Translations under genes and position numbers: made by a program
Shown: positions 48,501 through 58,500 of the stretch, in pieces
Layout: each line of letters begins with the position of its first letter
Numbering within the stretch: position 1 is the first letter of the stretch
Notes under the pieces: model-generated
The model's database searches: none
What the model was told of the DNA's origin: nothing
What the model saw: the letters and a program-made list of their open reading frames with translations, nothing else
Assembly: GCA_032358255.1 (NCBI GenBank)
Contig: JAULBX010013318.1
Coordinates: 124,001 to 188,000 of the forward strand
Source: Heterotrichella gracilis
Lineage: Eukaryota > Sar > Xanthophyceae > Tribonematales > Xanthonemataceae
DNA: 64,000 bases
Direction: 5' to 3'

Positions 48501-51500
48501 CGGGGTCGGGGGGGGAGTCGGGCGGCCTGCAGGGTGGGTGGGTTGGGTGGGTGCTGATTTGGGCGAGGTACACTGATGGGGGGTAGGGTTACTGCTTGCC
48601 AGCAGCACCACCAGAGGCCACAAACTAATTTTCTTATGATTTCCCCTATTTGAATATCACAAATATGTTTTATTTTGAATTAAGATTTAATTATTGATAA
48701 TAAAGTAGCTAGTGTTTCCTGGTTGCTGCATCACTCTACACCGAGACACGCTCTGGGACTGACACGCATGGGTGTCAACCCATCACACCAGCCATCTACC
48801 ACGCAATACCACTGCTGGCTGACGCACATGCCGCATGGCCCCGCCCCCCACCCCACATGCATATCTCCCCCCGACCCCCCTCCTACTCCTGCCCCATTAC
48901 CTGTCTGGCAGCCCCTTGTCCAGGTGTGCAGCCATGACCTGGCCCCACTCCGAACCCTTCCAGAATGAGTTGCAGATCTCGTCCACGCTCATCAGCAGCT
49001 CACGGGTCCAGCGGGCAACCTGGAAGACACACGGGGAGGAGGCCATTCAGTAGGCAACGAGGAGACAACACACGTGCAGATTGGGGATCGGGCAACCTGG
49101 TTCCATGGATCACATTCACGAGCAGCTCTTGGTGTGCTACCGCACTCGCTGGGCTGGGCTGCATGCCCATGCCCTAAAGCCCTCGCTTCAGGATGCGATA
49201 AACACAGAGGGCAGGTGCAACAGGTCCCTGTAACCACCAGCTCCTAATCCCCCCTTCCACCCCCACCCCCACCCCCCGCACCAGTGGGTCCTCCAGCAGC
49301 TCCTCTGAGCCCTGCCTTGCCAGCTGGCGGACTGAGGTGGGGCCGCCACCCCCCGCCGCTGCCAACCCGCACGCCTGGCGGAGCGAGTCGGATGCGTACA
49401 GCAGCTGGCCTGAAGGGGGGCACAGACGATTAGGGTGAGCGGGATACCTGGATAGGACATTACAGCATTCATTGTATCATTAAACAGGCGATCAGAAATC
49501 TAATCTATCATGGAATTTGGGCTTAAGGAAGTACCAGAAAAGAGAGAGTGGGCTGAAACTGCTGGTAGCGGAGCGGGGGGGGAGTATGGCAGCAAGCTTG
49601 GGAGATCAATTGCAGTGTCTCAAGGAACTGGACTGCTGTGGACAGGCGCAGGGAGCTACATGCAACTTCCAGAGGGTACAAGTTACGAGCACAAGTTACC
49701 ACACCCGCAGCAACTACTGCATCCTTGATGCAACGCGTTGGGAACGGGCGCGGACAATTTCCCCCCTGATTGGTGTACCCACCTTTTGGTGTTGTGACCT
49801 CCTGCAGGAAGGAGGCTGGGTCCTTGCGCACCGGGCAGTTGAATCCCAGGGACTCGAAGAACTGCACCGCATTGCCCACAGGGCCGTGGTAGCACACCTT
49901 GCTGCAGGGGGCAAGCGCACATGGGTCAGGGGGGGGTGTCCCAGGGGATGATGATCCTGACGGCAGGGTGGTGGCTACGGCATCAGGATGGTGCTGGCAG
50001 TGGTTGCCATGCGGTGCGCGCACCTGTGTGTAGTTTACAACTAGCAACGCATCTTGTTCGATATACATATCTACAACTTCACGCTATAGTTTCAATCCAG
50101 ATTAAATTTGCAATTTCCTTTGATTGGTGTGCACCGTGAGTACCATCCATGCAGCAAACAGAGCGGTGCACCTCGGGGGCGGGCTGAGGCAGGGACAACC
50201 TAAAACCTGAGCCCTAACCCTAGACCCTCATCCTCACCCGTCCGTGAGCAGCAGCACGTCATCAAACAGGTGGTACACCTCGGGCGCGGGCTGCAGCAGC
50301 GACACCAAGCAGGTGAGGCGCATGCCACGCACCGCGCGCCGCAGGAACTGGCAGATGGTGAATGTAGTGGCTGAGTCCAATCCTGTGCTGATCTCGTCCA
50401 TGAGCAGAACACGCTGCGGGTGGGGGACAAAGGGGCGAGTTGAGGCGCAGTATATTGTTCCGTAAGGTGTGTGTGCGGGGGGGGTTGCCGGTGCCTGCTA
50501 GGCCAACTGCATGCCACCACCTTTCCACCATGAGTTGGACAACGTGCATAGGTCATATTCCTACAAGATGTTTTTTTCCACACTACTTATGTATTCTAAA
50601 ATACATATGTATCATCTACCAGTATACAGGGAGGGGAAAATATGGAATAAAAGATTATTCAAGGAGATAGGAAAAAGCAGGCAGGGCAGGCTTCTACTGC
50701 TGGTGAAAATAAGCTCACCATGGGCCCCGTCAGCATCTCAGCCGTGGTGAGCCGCCTGCGCTCCCCCCCGCTGATGCCCCGCAGCATGGCGTCCCCCACC
50801 ACTGTGTCAGCAGCCTGCGCCAGCCCCATCACGCGCGTCACCACCTCCACGCGCACACCCGTGCCCCACGCCTGCTTGGCAAGGCCACCCACTTCGTCCT
50901 CGCCAGCCTGCGGAAGGGGGAGAAGGGGTGCTGTGGTTAGGGGGAGTACAACGATGGGGGGGATGTGTGGGTGGGTACTCTGGCAGTGCGAGGGCATGGC
51001 ATGCATGATTGCCTCCCCGGGACCGGAAATCACTCCACCCTGGAGTTGGCTATGGTCTGCGGACTGCGCGAGCTTTTCATCATTATGATGTTATTATAGT
51101 ATTCATGAAGAAAAATGGGTGCAGAGGGTGTGCTGCCATGCAAGGGGTAATCGGTGTGCATGCAGGGGGTGCGCACCTGTGGTATGTCCACTGCCGTCTC
51201 TCCGTGGCCGCCACCATCCGCCCCCTCCCCTGGCCCACCCTTGACCGGCCCCCCTGGCTGCATCTCCACAGCCACCGCCCCATCACCAACACCACCACCA
51301 CCGCCACCGCCACCATTCTGCACCGCCTCCGCCTCCACCGCCGCCCCTGTGTGCTCCTCAATCTGGCTCAGCAGCTTGCGGATCTTGGCCTTCTCCATTT
51401 CTGTGGGGAGGTCAAAGCCCTGCCCCTCGCCCTCGCCCGACAGGCAGTGGTAGGCAAACTCCAGCGTCTCGCGCACTGTCAGTGTGCCAATGTGCTCGTC

Positions 51501-53715
51501 GTACTGCAAAGGGGGCCGTGTATAGGTGCTTCATGCGGGTGGCTGGCTTGTGGAGTAACCCTAAACCCTGAATGATTTGTGCAGAGTGGAGGTGGCAAGC
51601 CACTCAGCATCATTTCCGCCTGGTTCTCGTGCAAATTTTGGTAAGTGTGTACTGATGCAGCAGCCATTCGTGCCTCATGAAGCTGTCACCACCCCGCCCG
51701 ACATTGAACCCACCCCATGAGGTTGACATGACACCCGACCGCCAGCAATGGCAACCAGGCCCCTGGAAAGCATGTGCAGCATTGCCTATCCTCAACCCCC
51801 CCTTCCCCATATGGCGCACCGCCATTGCACATCCTGCACCCACCCACCTGGTCCACAAATGCGCTGACCCGCTCCACCACAAACGAGTTCACGTCCTCCC
51901 CGTTGTACCGCACATCCCCCTTGATCTGAACACCAGCAGGGGGAGCAGGTGTGAGGGTGGAAAGGGGAGAAGGGCGCAGGGGCCATGGAAGCAGGGGTGT
52001 TAATATATAAACCACGAACAGTAGTAATTGATATATTAACACCCCTGATGGAAGTGCACGCCATGGCCTATACCAGTGTCCTTATGCCATACTCACACCA
52101 TCACTTCCACTTGCTTTGCATGTATATGTACACATCATGTGCAGCCTGAGACCGATTAATTACTGTACAAAATAGCCACCGCACAGGCAGTAAATCATGT
52201 GTTTATACCGGCTTGAAGCAAGCAGGGACGGAAATTGGGTGCATCACATCAATCTGGCACTGGATGCTGTAACCCAATGGCAGGCAGCGTTGCTTGATTT
52301 GGCAGGGCGCAAGGCAGGGCGGCTTTTCAAGTCCTATAGTCTAATCCCATGCTCGCCCTAATTGATTTCTATTATCGTCCCCTTGCCAAAATAGTAGTTC
52401 CAGCCCATGCCCTGGCCGCCGCACCTGCAGGTACTCTGATGGCTTGAGCCTGCCCCCCAGCACCTGCAGCAGCACTGACTTGCCTGCGCCAGGCGGGCCC
52501 AGCAGGAGCGTGAAGCGGCCCTGCAACAAGACAATAGCGCCACGTGAGGCAAGGCGGTGGGCGCGGTGTCATGGAGTGGAGTAGTCACATGGTACGGAAA
52601 ACATGCGATGAGTGGCGTGAGCATTTCACCGCATTCCCATTGACAAGGACGTGCGACGCACCAACCGCGCGCAGCCATTTTACTGAATTCCGCAAGGGTA
52701 ACATGCATTTAGGCAGTGAATGGGCATAAGCACGGCATGGGCATGGGCATGGGCATGGCACGCCGCCCGCTGCGATAGAACCATTGGAATGATAAAACAG
52801 AGCAAGTATGACCCCCATCCAGGACCAAACATTGGGCACCGGCACTGCTGGTGGTGCGGTACAGTAAATTCCCTCAAGTCGCTTTGGTGCTGCCAAACCT
52901 AAACCCTAAACCCTAAACCCAGCTCGCGGCACTCACCGGGCGCAGCACGCCCTGAATGCCCTGCAGGATGGGCAGGCAGGTGGTTTGGAGCTTGCCCTTG
53001 CCAACCAGGCGCTGCATGAACCCCCAGGCTGCTGTCGGCAGGCTGGGAATTGCTGCTGCGCCCATGAGCGCCTGCGCCTCCACGTTGATGTCCCGATACT
53101 CCACAGTCACTGTGGGGCGCTCCACCCCCAGCTGCTCCAGCTTGGTGGCCAGCTGCTCAAAGAAGGTTTCGTTGTTGGGGCCGTGGATGTGCAGGATGCG
53201 GTCGGCCAGGTCCTTCCGGAGGACCTTGTCCACGGCCCCGCTCTTCTTCTTGCGCGCCTTGAGGTCAGTCTTGGCTTTCCCTGGTGACCGGGGTGCAGGC
53301 AATTCGAAGGGTGGAGTGGAAGAATGCAACAGGGGGTGGTGGGCGGTTTGTGCAAGAGAAAGGTTGCAGCCTGTGCAAGAGGTACAGTGCACTGAGTCAG
53401 GCTGAAGGAACGGGTCAAGACACCACCCATCATCGTGCAATATAGGTCCAGCACTGCAACGATGGCAAGGGGGCTTACTTTCGAGTTCCACCAGCGCAGC
53501 GTGCAGCAGCTCTGTCTCGTCGCGTGCAGAGTTTGCTGAGATAGAATAGCGCTCCTCCAGCTGGAACACACTCCGCCTGGAGCCTGCAATGGTGGTGGAG
53601 GAGTTTCGGGCTCAGCCTCAACCAAGGGCATGAGTGGACTACAAGTGGCTGCAGCACTCCCCGTACCTCCATGTTTTTTCTCAAAATCACCGTCTCCTTC
53701 CAGCACGGGCTCCAT
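39570..53715 (-). CDS. Full-size PDR-type ABC transporter (ABCG subfamily)
   Basis: 27 exons, phase-consistent, 1564 aa: 53715-53667, 53583-53479, 53280-52937, 52520-52425, 51925-51848, 51503-51177, 50907-50719, 50413-50238, 49901-49783, 49409-49282, 49019-48901, 48526-48385, 47946-47792, 47334-47146, 46308-46050, 45587-45362, 45005-44808, 44472-44275, 44060-43836, 43505-43416, 43308-43172, 42932-42738, 42375-42120, 41850-41645, 41284-41113, 40201-40035, 39719-39570. The layout is (NBD-TMD)x2, as in plant and fungal PDR exporters. NBD1: GPPGAGKS (about 174), [14 protein letters not shown] (about 378), [19 protein letters not shown]2: [13 protein letters not shown] (about 1003), [35 protein letters not shown]. 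Each half ends in six predicted helices. NBD1 carries a Gly-rich insertion of about 60 residues ([12 protein letters not shown]). Substrate unknown; probably plasma membrane. The ATG at 53715 lies 38 nt after the APC13 stop. Confidence 0.95.
45907..46073 (-). repeat. Triplicated donor border of PDR exon 15 with telomere-like linkers
   Basis: The stretch CACCTCGCCCACCGTGACCC, which contains the real donor (46050), occurs three times, starting at 45917, 45981 and 46047 (spacing 64 and 66 bp). The linkers are ACCCTAAACGxCTAAACCCC-like. Two copies lie inside the intron as decoy donors. Confidence 0.85.
46288..46380 (-). repeat. Duplicated acceptor border of PDR exon 15 around an AT-rich insert
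   Basis: 25 nt at 46288-46312 recur at 46356-46380 with one difference. Between them lie 43 nt of AT-rich DNA. On the gene strand the outer copy follows CCCCCGCAG and the inner one follows TATTGCAG. Only the inner acceptor gives the correct frame; the outer one would run into a stop. This looks like a tandem duplication or insertion that moved the splice acceptor. Confidence 0.8.
46536..46635. repeat. Foldback (imperfect inverted repeat) in a PDR intron
   Basis: 46546-46575 and 46596-46625 are inverted copies of about 30 bp with roughly six mismatches (core GTCAGGACCCAGCA against GTCAGGATCCAGCA), extendable to about 40 bp arms with a 20-bp loop. No flanking target duplication could be defined. 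Confidence 0.65.
47992..48035. mobile_element. Very short hAT-like MITE in a PDR intron (44 bp)
   Basis: The ends are CAGGGGTGTT and AACACCTCTG, inverted with one mismatch. The flanks GTATCAC (47985-47991) and GTAACAC (48036-48042) look like a 7-8 bp target duplication with one change. The termini match the second copy at 51992-52047 and the CAGGGGTG-type ends of hAT transposons. Confidence 0.6.
50132..50190 (-). repeat. Degenerate copy of the PDR exon 8 donor region
   Basis: The stretch CCGTGAG...GCAAACAGAG...CACCTCGGGGGCGGGCT resembles the exon 8 end (about 50242-50300) 105-110 bp away. The gap between copies holds CCTAAAACCTGAGCCCTAACCCT. It is the oldest-looking of the border duplications. 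Confidence 0.55.
51992..52047. mobile_element. Very short hAT-like MITE in a PDR intron (56 bp)
   Basis: Perfect 17-bp terminal inverted repeats (CAGGGGTGTTAATATAT) lie at 51992-52008 and 52031-52047. The flanking direct repeat ATGGAAG lies at 51985-51991 and 52048-52054. The CAGGGGTG ends and 7-8 bp target duplication are hAT-like. The copy appears young, since both the ends and the target repeats are identical. Confidence 0.75.
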
Positions 53716-53753
53716 ACTTTCTTGGGTGTCAAAGGAGGTGTTCCGGAAGGAGT

Positions 53754-54098
53754 CTAGTGTATGTTGTTCAAGCCAAGCTCTGTCCACTTCTCAACACTAG
53801 TTGGGTCGGGGCCTTGGAACTGGCCGCGAGGGTCGTCAGCGTCCTCTGCCTGTGAAACCAAGCCTTGCGCAAGCGGTATGTCTGCAAAAAAGGCGGGGAA
53901 GTCGTATCGGCAGGTGTAGACAGTATACCGTGGCCCATGTTTAATCACCGAGCCATGTGCATGCATATTGGCGAGCGCAACTTCTGGCAGACTCAGCAGC
54001 TTACCGTCGTCGGGCAGGGTATCCTTCAACCACTCCTCGTCAACTATGTCAAGAAGATTTGGCTCCGTGACCATGGAGAAGTGTATCGTGTTGGACAT
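53754..54098 (-). CDS. APC13: Anaphase-promoting complex subunit 13 (APC13/BONSAI)
   Basis: Two exons: 54098-54005 and 53881-53754, joining as GAC GAC G|AC ATA, 73 aa. The core LLDIVDEEWLKDTLPDDDIP and the C-terminal KWTELGL are the two conserved blocks of APC13, a small subunit that stabilises the TPR lobe of the APC/C ubiquitin ligase and is needed for cell-cycle progression. The length matches the family (about 70-75 aa). The middle is Asp/Pro-rich (QAEDADDPRGQF). The start at 54098 is the first ATG of the exon; another Met lies eight residues on. The stop codon is 38 nt upstream of the PDR transporter ATG on the same strand, and the PDR frame stays open, without ATG, back to about 53787, overlapping the last APC13 codons. 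Confidence 0.9.
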   Translation of the reverse strand: MSNTIHFSMVTEPNLLDIVDEEWLKDTLPDDGKLLSLPEVALANMHAHGSVIKHGPRYTVYTCRYDFPAFFADIPLAQGLVSQAEDADDPRGQFQGPDPTSVEKWTELGLNNIH

Positions 54099-55568
54099 CC
54101 TGTCTTGACATAAAAGCAGTCGTCGTGCGTGATGTGTGGGAGTTTGGTCAAGCGGAAGCCCACAACCCTTGTGGACGTCATGCACAACCCTTGTCTCGAA
54201 GTTGGCCTGTTCTATTCAAGGGTGAGGTTCTCAGAAGTTCTGGCGAGCGATACGTTCACAGATAGGGGTGCGGGATTACCTAAGGCTTGCAAGCCCTCAG
54301 CTAGGGTTTCCAACACTGTAGAGGGCCTCAAGTGACTCGGTGGGCCACCGTCTGCAAGCAAGCAATGCACTCTTTGGGCCTTGGCACTTGTTCTGCATTT
54401 GCTCCCTCCAAGTTGGCATCAGATCCCCCATAATTTCATCCCTGCAAGGACTTGTGCATCACGCCACAGGCTGTCGTGGCCCTGCGGCAGTCACAGCCTG
54501 TGGCGTGATGCACAAATAGTGAGCAAGATGCTGCAGCACTAGTAGTGAACGAGATCCACAGATAAGAGCTCTTGTACAAGTATCGAAGAATTTACGCTGA
54601 ACTCCTAGTATTGCATAACAGTACGCTGCCTCCTCTCCAGTGGTTTGCTCCCAATCGTTACAGTGGTCTGCTCCACAAGGCCAACAATGGAACAGCCAAG
54701 CCAAGTCAGTCTCGCAGCGCTGCTCGCCACCGGGTTCATCGCAATCTCATCAGCAATTACATGTGGCAATTGTTGCTGGCAATCAATGTGCCATCAGCGA
54801 TATGTAAATAGCAAGAGCTAATTCACACGGCTGACCAATATGTTCAAATCGCTCTGCATCCTTTCCGTACACATACATGTGTGCCCAATGCACACCTCTA
54901 ACATGGTGCACCACTTCCGCACCCTACAACAGTAAGCACCCACTGCAAACTGCCGACAAAATCACCAATTTTACCTAGGGAGCAAAGAGGAAATACCCTA
55001 CTGCACTCGTTAAAAGTTGAAAGAAGAAGAAAGCAAAAATATATTTCCCTCTAGGTTGCCGGGCTGTTCCCCAACGTATCCTATCCAAACTGTTTCACCC
55101 ACAAAAATGCCCAACAATGCTGGGAAAGACCTCCCCCGCCACCTACACGTAAAACTCCTTGCCCAAACACAAGCTATCAAACAACTAGCAAACAACTCTG
55201 GGTGGCAATGGCAGCTACAGTAGAGAAAATTGTCCCATTGCATGCACGCATCTGCTGGCGTCGCCACCTCCCCACACCCAAGTACATAGCCATGCAATGC
55301 TATTTATGCGCCTTGCCATGTGGCGCCCCTGGCATTGCACGCGGTCAATCGCAACCCACAATGGCACACCCCCAATTGAACCCCATTCCGCCAGCAGCTC
55401 TGCCCTGTAGGCACGATTATGCCATACACCATTAGGCATACGCCCTTCGCCCAGGCTCCCACCCCTCTGCCGCTCACCAGCTGCAAAATAGGAAGCTGCA
55501 CACTGCCGCCCATTGCTGCTCGCTGTGTGCATGCATCGCACATAGCCAAGCGCCGCCATGGGCAGCGC
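54099..55568. other. APC13 upstream region, no gene seen (1.47 kb)
   Basis: This is the spacer between the TBC gene stop and the APC13 start, both leftward. It contains a perfect hairpin (54452-54515, listed separately) and otherwise no coding signal. Short frames have neither motifs nor supported splice sites. Confidence 0.5.
54452..54515. repeat. Perfect 23-bp inverted repeat with 18-nt loop
   Basis: 54452-54474 and 54493-54515 are exact reverse complements (TTGTGCATCACGCC... against ...GGCGTGATGCACAA). It lies about 350 bp upstream of the APC13 start. There is no flanking target duplication. A small-RNA-type hairpin, a foldback element remnant or a replication-generated inverted duplication are all possible. 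Confidence 0.85.
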
Positions 55569-58500
55569 TCAGCTCATGTACGGGTACTGCAGCTCCGGCT
55601 CCTCCTCCGGCGCCCACCCCTCCCTCTCCAGGTCCCTCAGCAGTCGCTTTGCCCCGCGAATGGTCCCCCACAGGTCCACGCGCAGGCTCTGGAACAGCTT
55701 GAGCACCTCGTCCTGGTCGTAGATGGTGCCCAGGATGGAGCGGCGCAGGCCCGTGACGATGGTGGCGATGCAGTACAGGAACAGGTGGGGGGGGCGGGGG
55801 GCGGAGGGCGGACCGCTGCTGATGTACATGGGGGCGGCCTGTGGGTGGAAGAGGGCGTGTGAGCGGGCGTTGGTCCATGCGGCATCCACCGGGAAGGGTT
55901 ACAAGTGCCGGTTCCAGGTACAGATACATGCGTGGGGCAGGTGAGATCCATTTGCCACGCGGCAATGCTGCACTATCCCACAGCATGACTTGGCCATCGC
56001 ACAGTGAGGATTGCCAACAGCCCCTAAGCCCCAACCCCACACCCACCAGCTGTGGCTGCGCCATGTCCCTGCCTGGTTCACCTGCAGCCCCATTCATCAA
56101 ACCCTTAACCCAAACCTTAAATCCTAACCCACCAGTCATGGCTGCGCCATGTCCCTGGCCGCCTGGTCCACCCACAGCACTATTTATCAAACCCTAAAAC
56201 CTACACCCTAATCCCACACCCACCAGTCGCGGCTGCGCCATGTCCCTGGCCGCCTGGTCCGCCCACAGCACCTCCCACAGCACCATGAGCTTGGCCAGCG
56301 GCAGCTCGCGCTTCATGGCCACGATGCACATGCGGTACGCAAACAGGCACTCGCCGGCGCCAATCTGGCGCAGCCGCTCGTACAGCACGCGGTCCACGTG
56401 CTCCAACACGCGTGCAAGCATGCGCAGCTGGGCCCTGGGTGGGGTTGGGGGTGGGGGTAAGCATGGGGGACAAGGAGGGGGGCAGGCGTGGGAGGAAAAA
56501 CATGAACAAACTTAATTGAACACAAAATTGTCGAGGATCCTGTCAAAATTGTTGCTTGGCACAACTAGGTATTTATGCACGCAGCACTTTGTACTTGCTG
56601 CATGCAGCATTAGGCATTACTGCATTAAGCATTAGGCACTTTGTACTTGATGCCCGCCCCACTCGTTTACGTACTTGATCCCCGTCTCGTCGTGCCGGAA
56701 GTTCCGCCTGAGCTGCTGCATGTGTCGCTCAAAGCACCAGAATGCCACCACGTCGTCCTCAAACACAGCCAGGAAGGGAACCGCAAGGTCCGACATGCTG
56801 CACACACACGGCCAGGTCAGACATGGTGCGCAGGGCAGGATCACCGGAATGAGTCTCGATTTACATCAGTGCATTCATCAGCAGTAAAGGTGGGTAGCAC
56901 AGCCTGGCTGGAGTTTTCTAATCTGTTTATGTGGGTGACACGCATCGCACACGCCCATGCCACGCTTTGCATCCCATGCCAACCTGTGCACCGAGGGGCG
57001 GTGCGCATGTGATCCAAAGGCCCCCATCCCCCCAACCAACCCTCAGCCCTACACCCTTGGGCCGCATGGGCAAATAATGCACAGGCCCACCCTTGAATAC
57101 CCATGTGATGCACCCCACTCCAAACCCAACCCAACCCTACCCTTGGCAGTAGCCCGCAGTCCAAAGCCCTACACTCTACCCTTAGCCCTAAACCCTAAGC
57201 TCCAAATCCTACCCTTGGCAGTATCCCGTCTCTGGGTCCAGCACCGCGTACGCCGACAGCAGGTTGATGAGGCGGTGCGCGTGGCGGCGGCTGTGCGCGG
57301 TGAGGTGCGTGGCGTTCAGCAGCGTCTCCTGGGCAACGCGGCTGTTCCAATGGGCCGGGGACCACGACGGGGGGGCGCCGTTGCGGTGACCTGGGTGTGG
57401 GGGGGAGGGAGGGGTATGTATGAGCGTATTTTGCAAACCATGGCCTCAGTACTGTGCCGCTTCACCCTGACATGCATGCACGTGGCCTGGGTACCAGCCT
57501 CGGATTCGTAGTGGTTGTGCATCTGTGGTCGTGGTCTGTAAAGCGCCTTGATCCGGCAAGATCTACATTGTGCAGGGATGATACCCACGGGCCCGCTGCA
57601 CGGGAACTTGCACTACATGTCGCAACTCAACCCGTGGTGGAAGAAGAGTATCCCAGCCCATCTGACATGCTGTTACATGCTGCTGCATAGCTGCGCATCA
57701 ACTATAATCCATAGCCAGTGCAGGGTGTGCGGCCAGCACACTGCTCAGCAAACCCTGCGCCCCGCCCCCCACACACATTTTGGGCCGCGCACACCGCCCC
57801 GCACCCTGGCCCTGCGCCTCACCGTTGGTGTAGCTGTGGTCCGACTTTGATGTGCTGGGCTGGCACCCCGTCACGTCCGTCCGGATGGCGTCCAGCATGA
57901 TGATGCGCTGCGCCTCGGCAAACTGCACCAGCCCCGCGGGCAGGGAGATGGCTTCGGAGGCGCTGCTTGCTACCGCCACACTGGTGCCGGTGCGCACAAC
58001 GGTGCGCTCAAGCGCTGTCTCAAGCTCCTGCGGAGCAACACGGGTAGTACACTAATAAGTGCGTAAAATGGTAAGGTGTAAATAACAGCATGTTGATATG
58101 CGTGTATTTTTGAGGCCCTAGTTGTACGCCAAAGGCTGGGTAGTAGCGGGGTGTGTGCATGGGGTTGGTTGCTATGCCATGGAGAAACCCTTGCCTGGGG
58201 TTTTCATCGGTGCCACAGAAACCGTGACGCTGGACAAGAAGTCAACCTAAACGAGTGGTGTTTTGCATGTGCGAGAGGCACGCTATACAAAGCAAAGCAG
58301 AGGGCCCCACACCCGTGAATGGTTCCCACTTGCCTGACACCGTTGCAGCAGCGCGCCATACTCCTGGGACATGCTGCCATATGCCAGCTGGCGCTGCTTC
58401 TCTGTGTCAAGGTGCGAGTAAACGTTGAGCAGCAGCGGCCACACCTCCTGGCGCAGGCTGGGGTCGATGCCCTGCAACACCACGGCACCACGGTTAGGGT

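Noticed and set aside
53754-53787. Upstream extension of the PDR transporter to a GTG codon
   Set aside because: There is no ATG and an in-frame stop lies just before it; kept only as a possible overlap and noted under the APC13-PDR finding.
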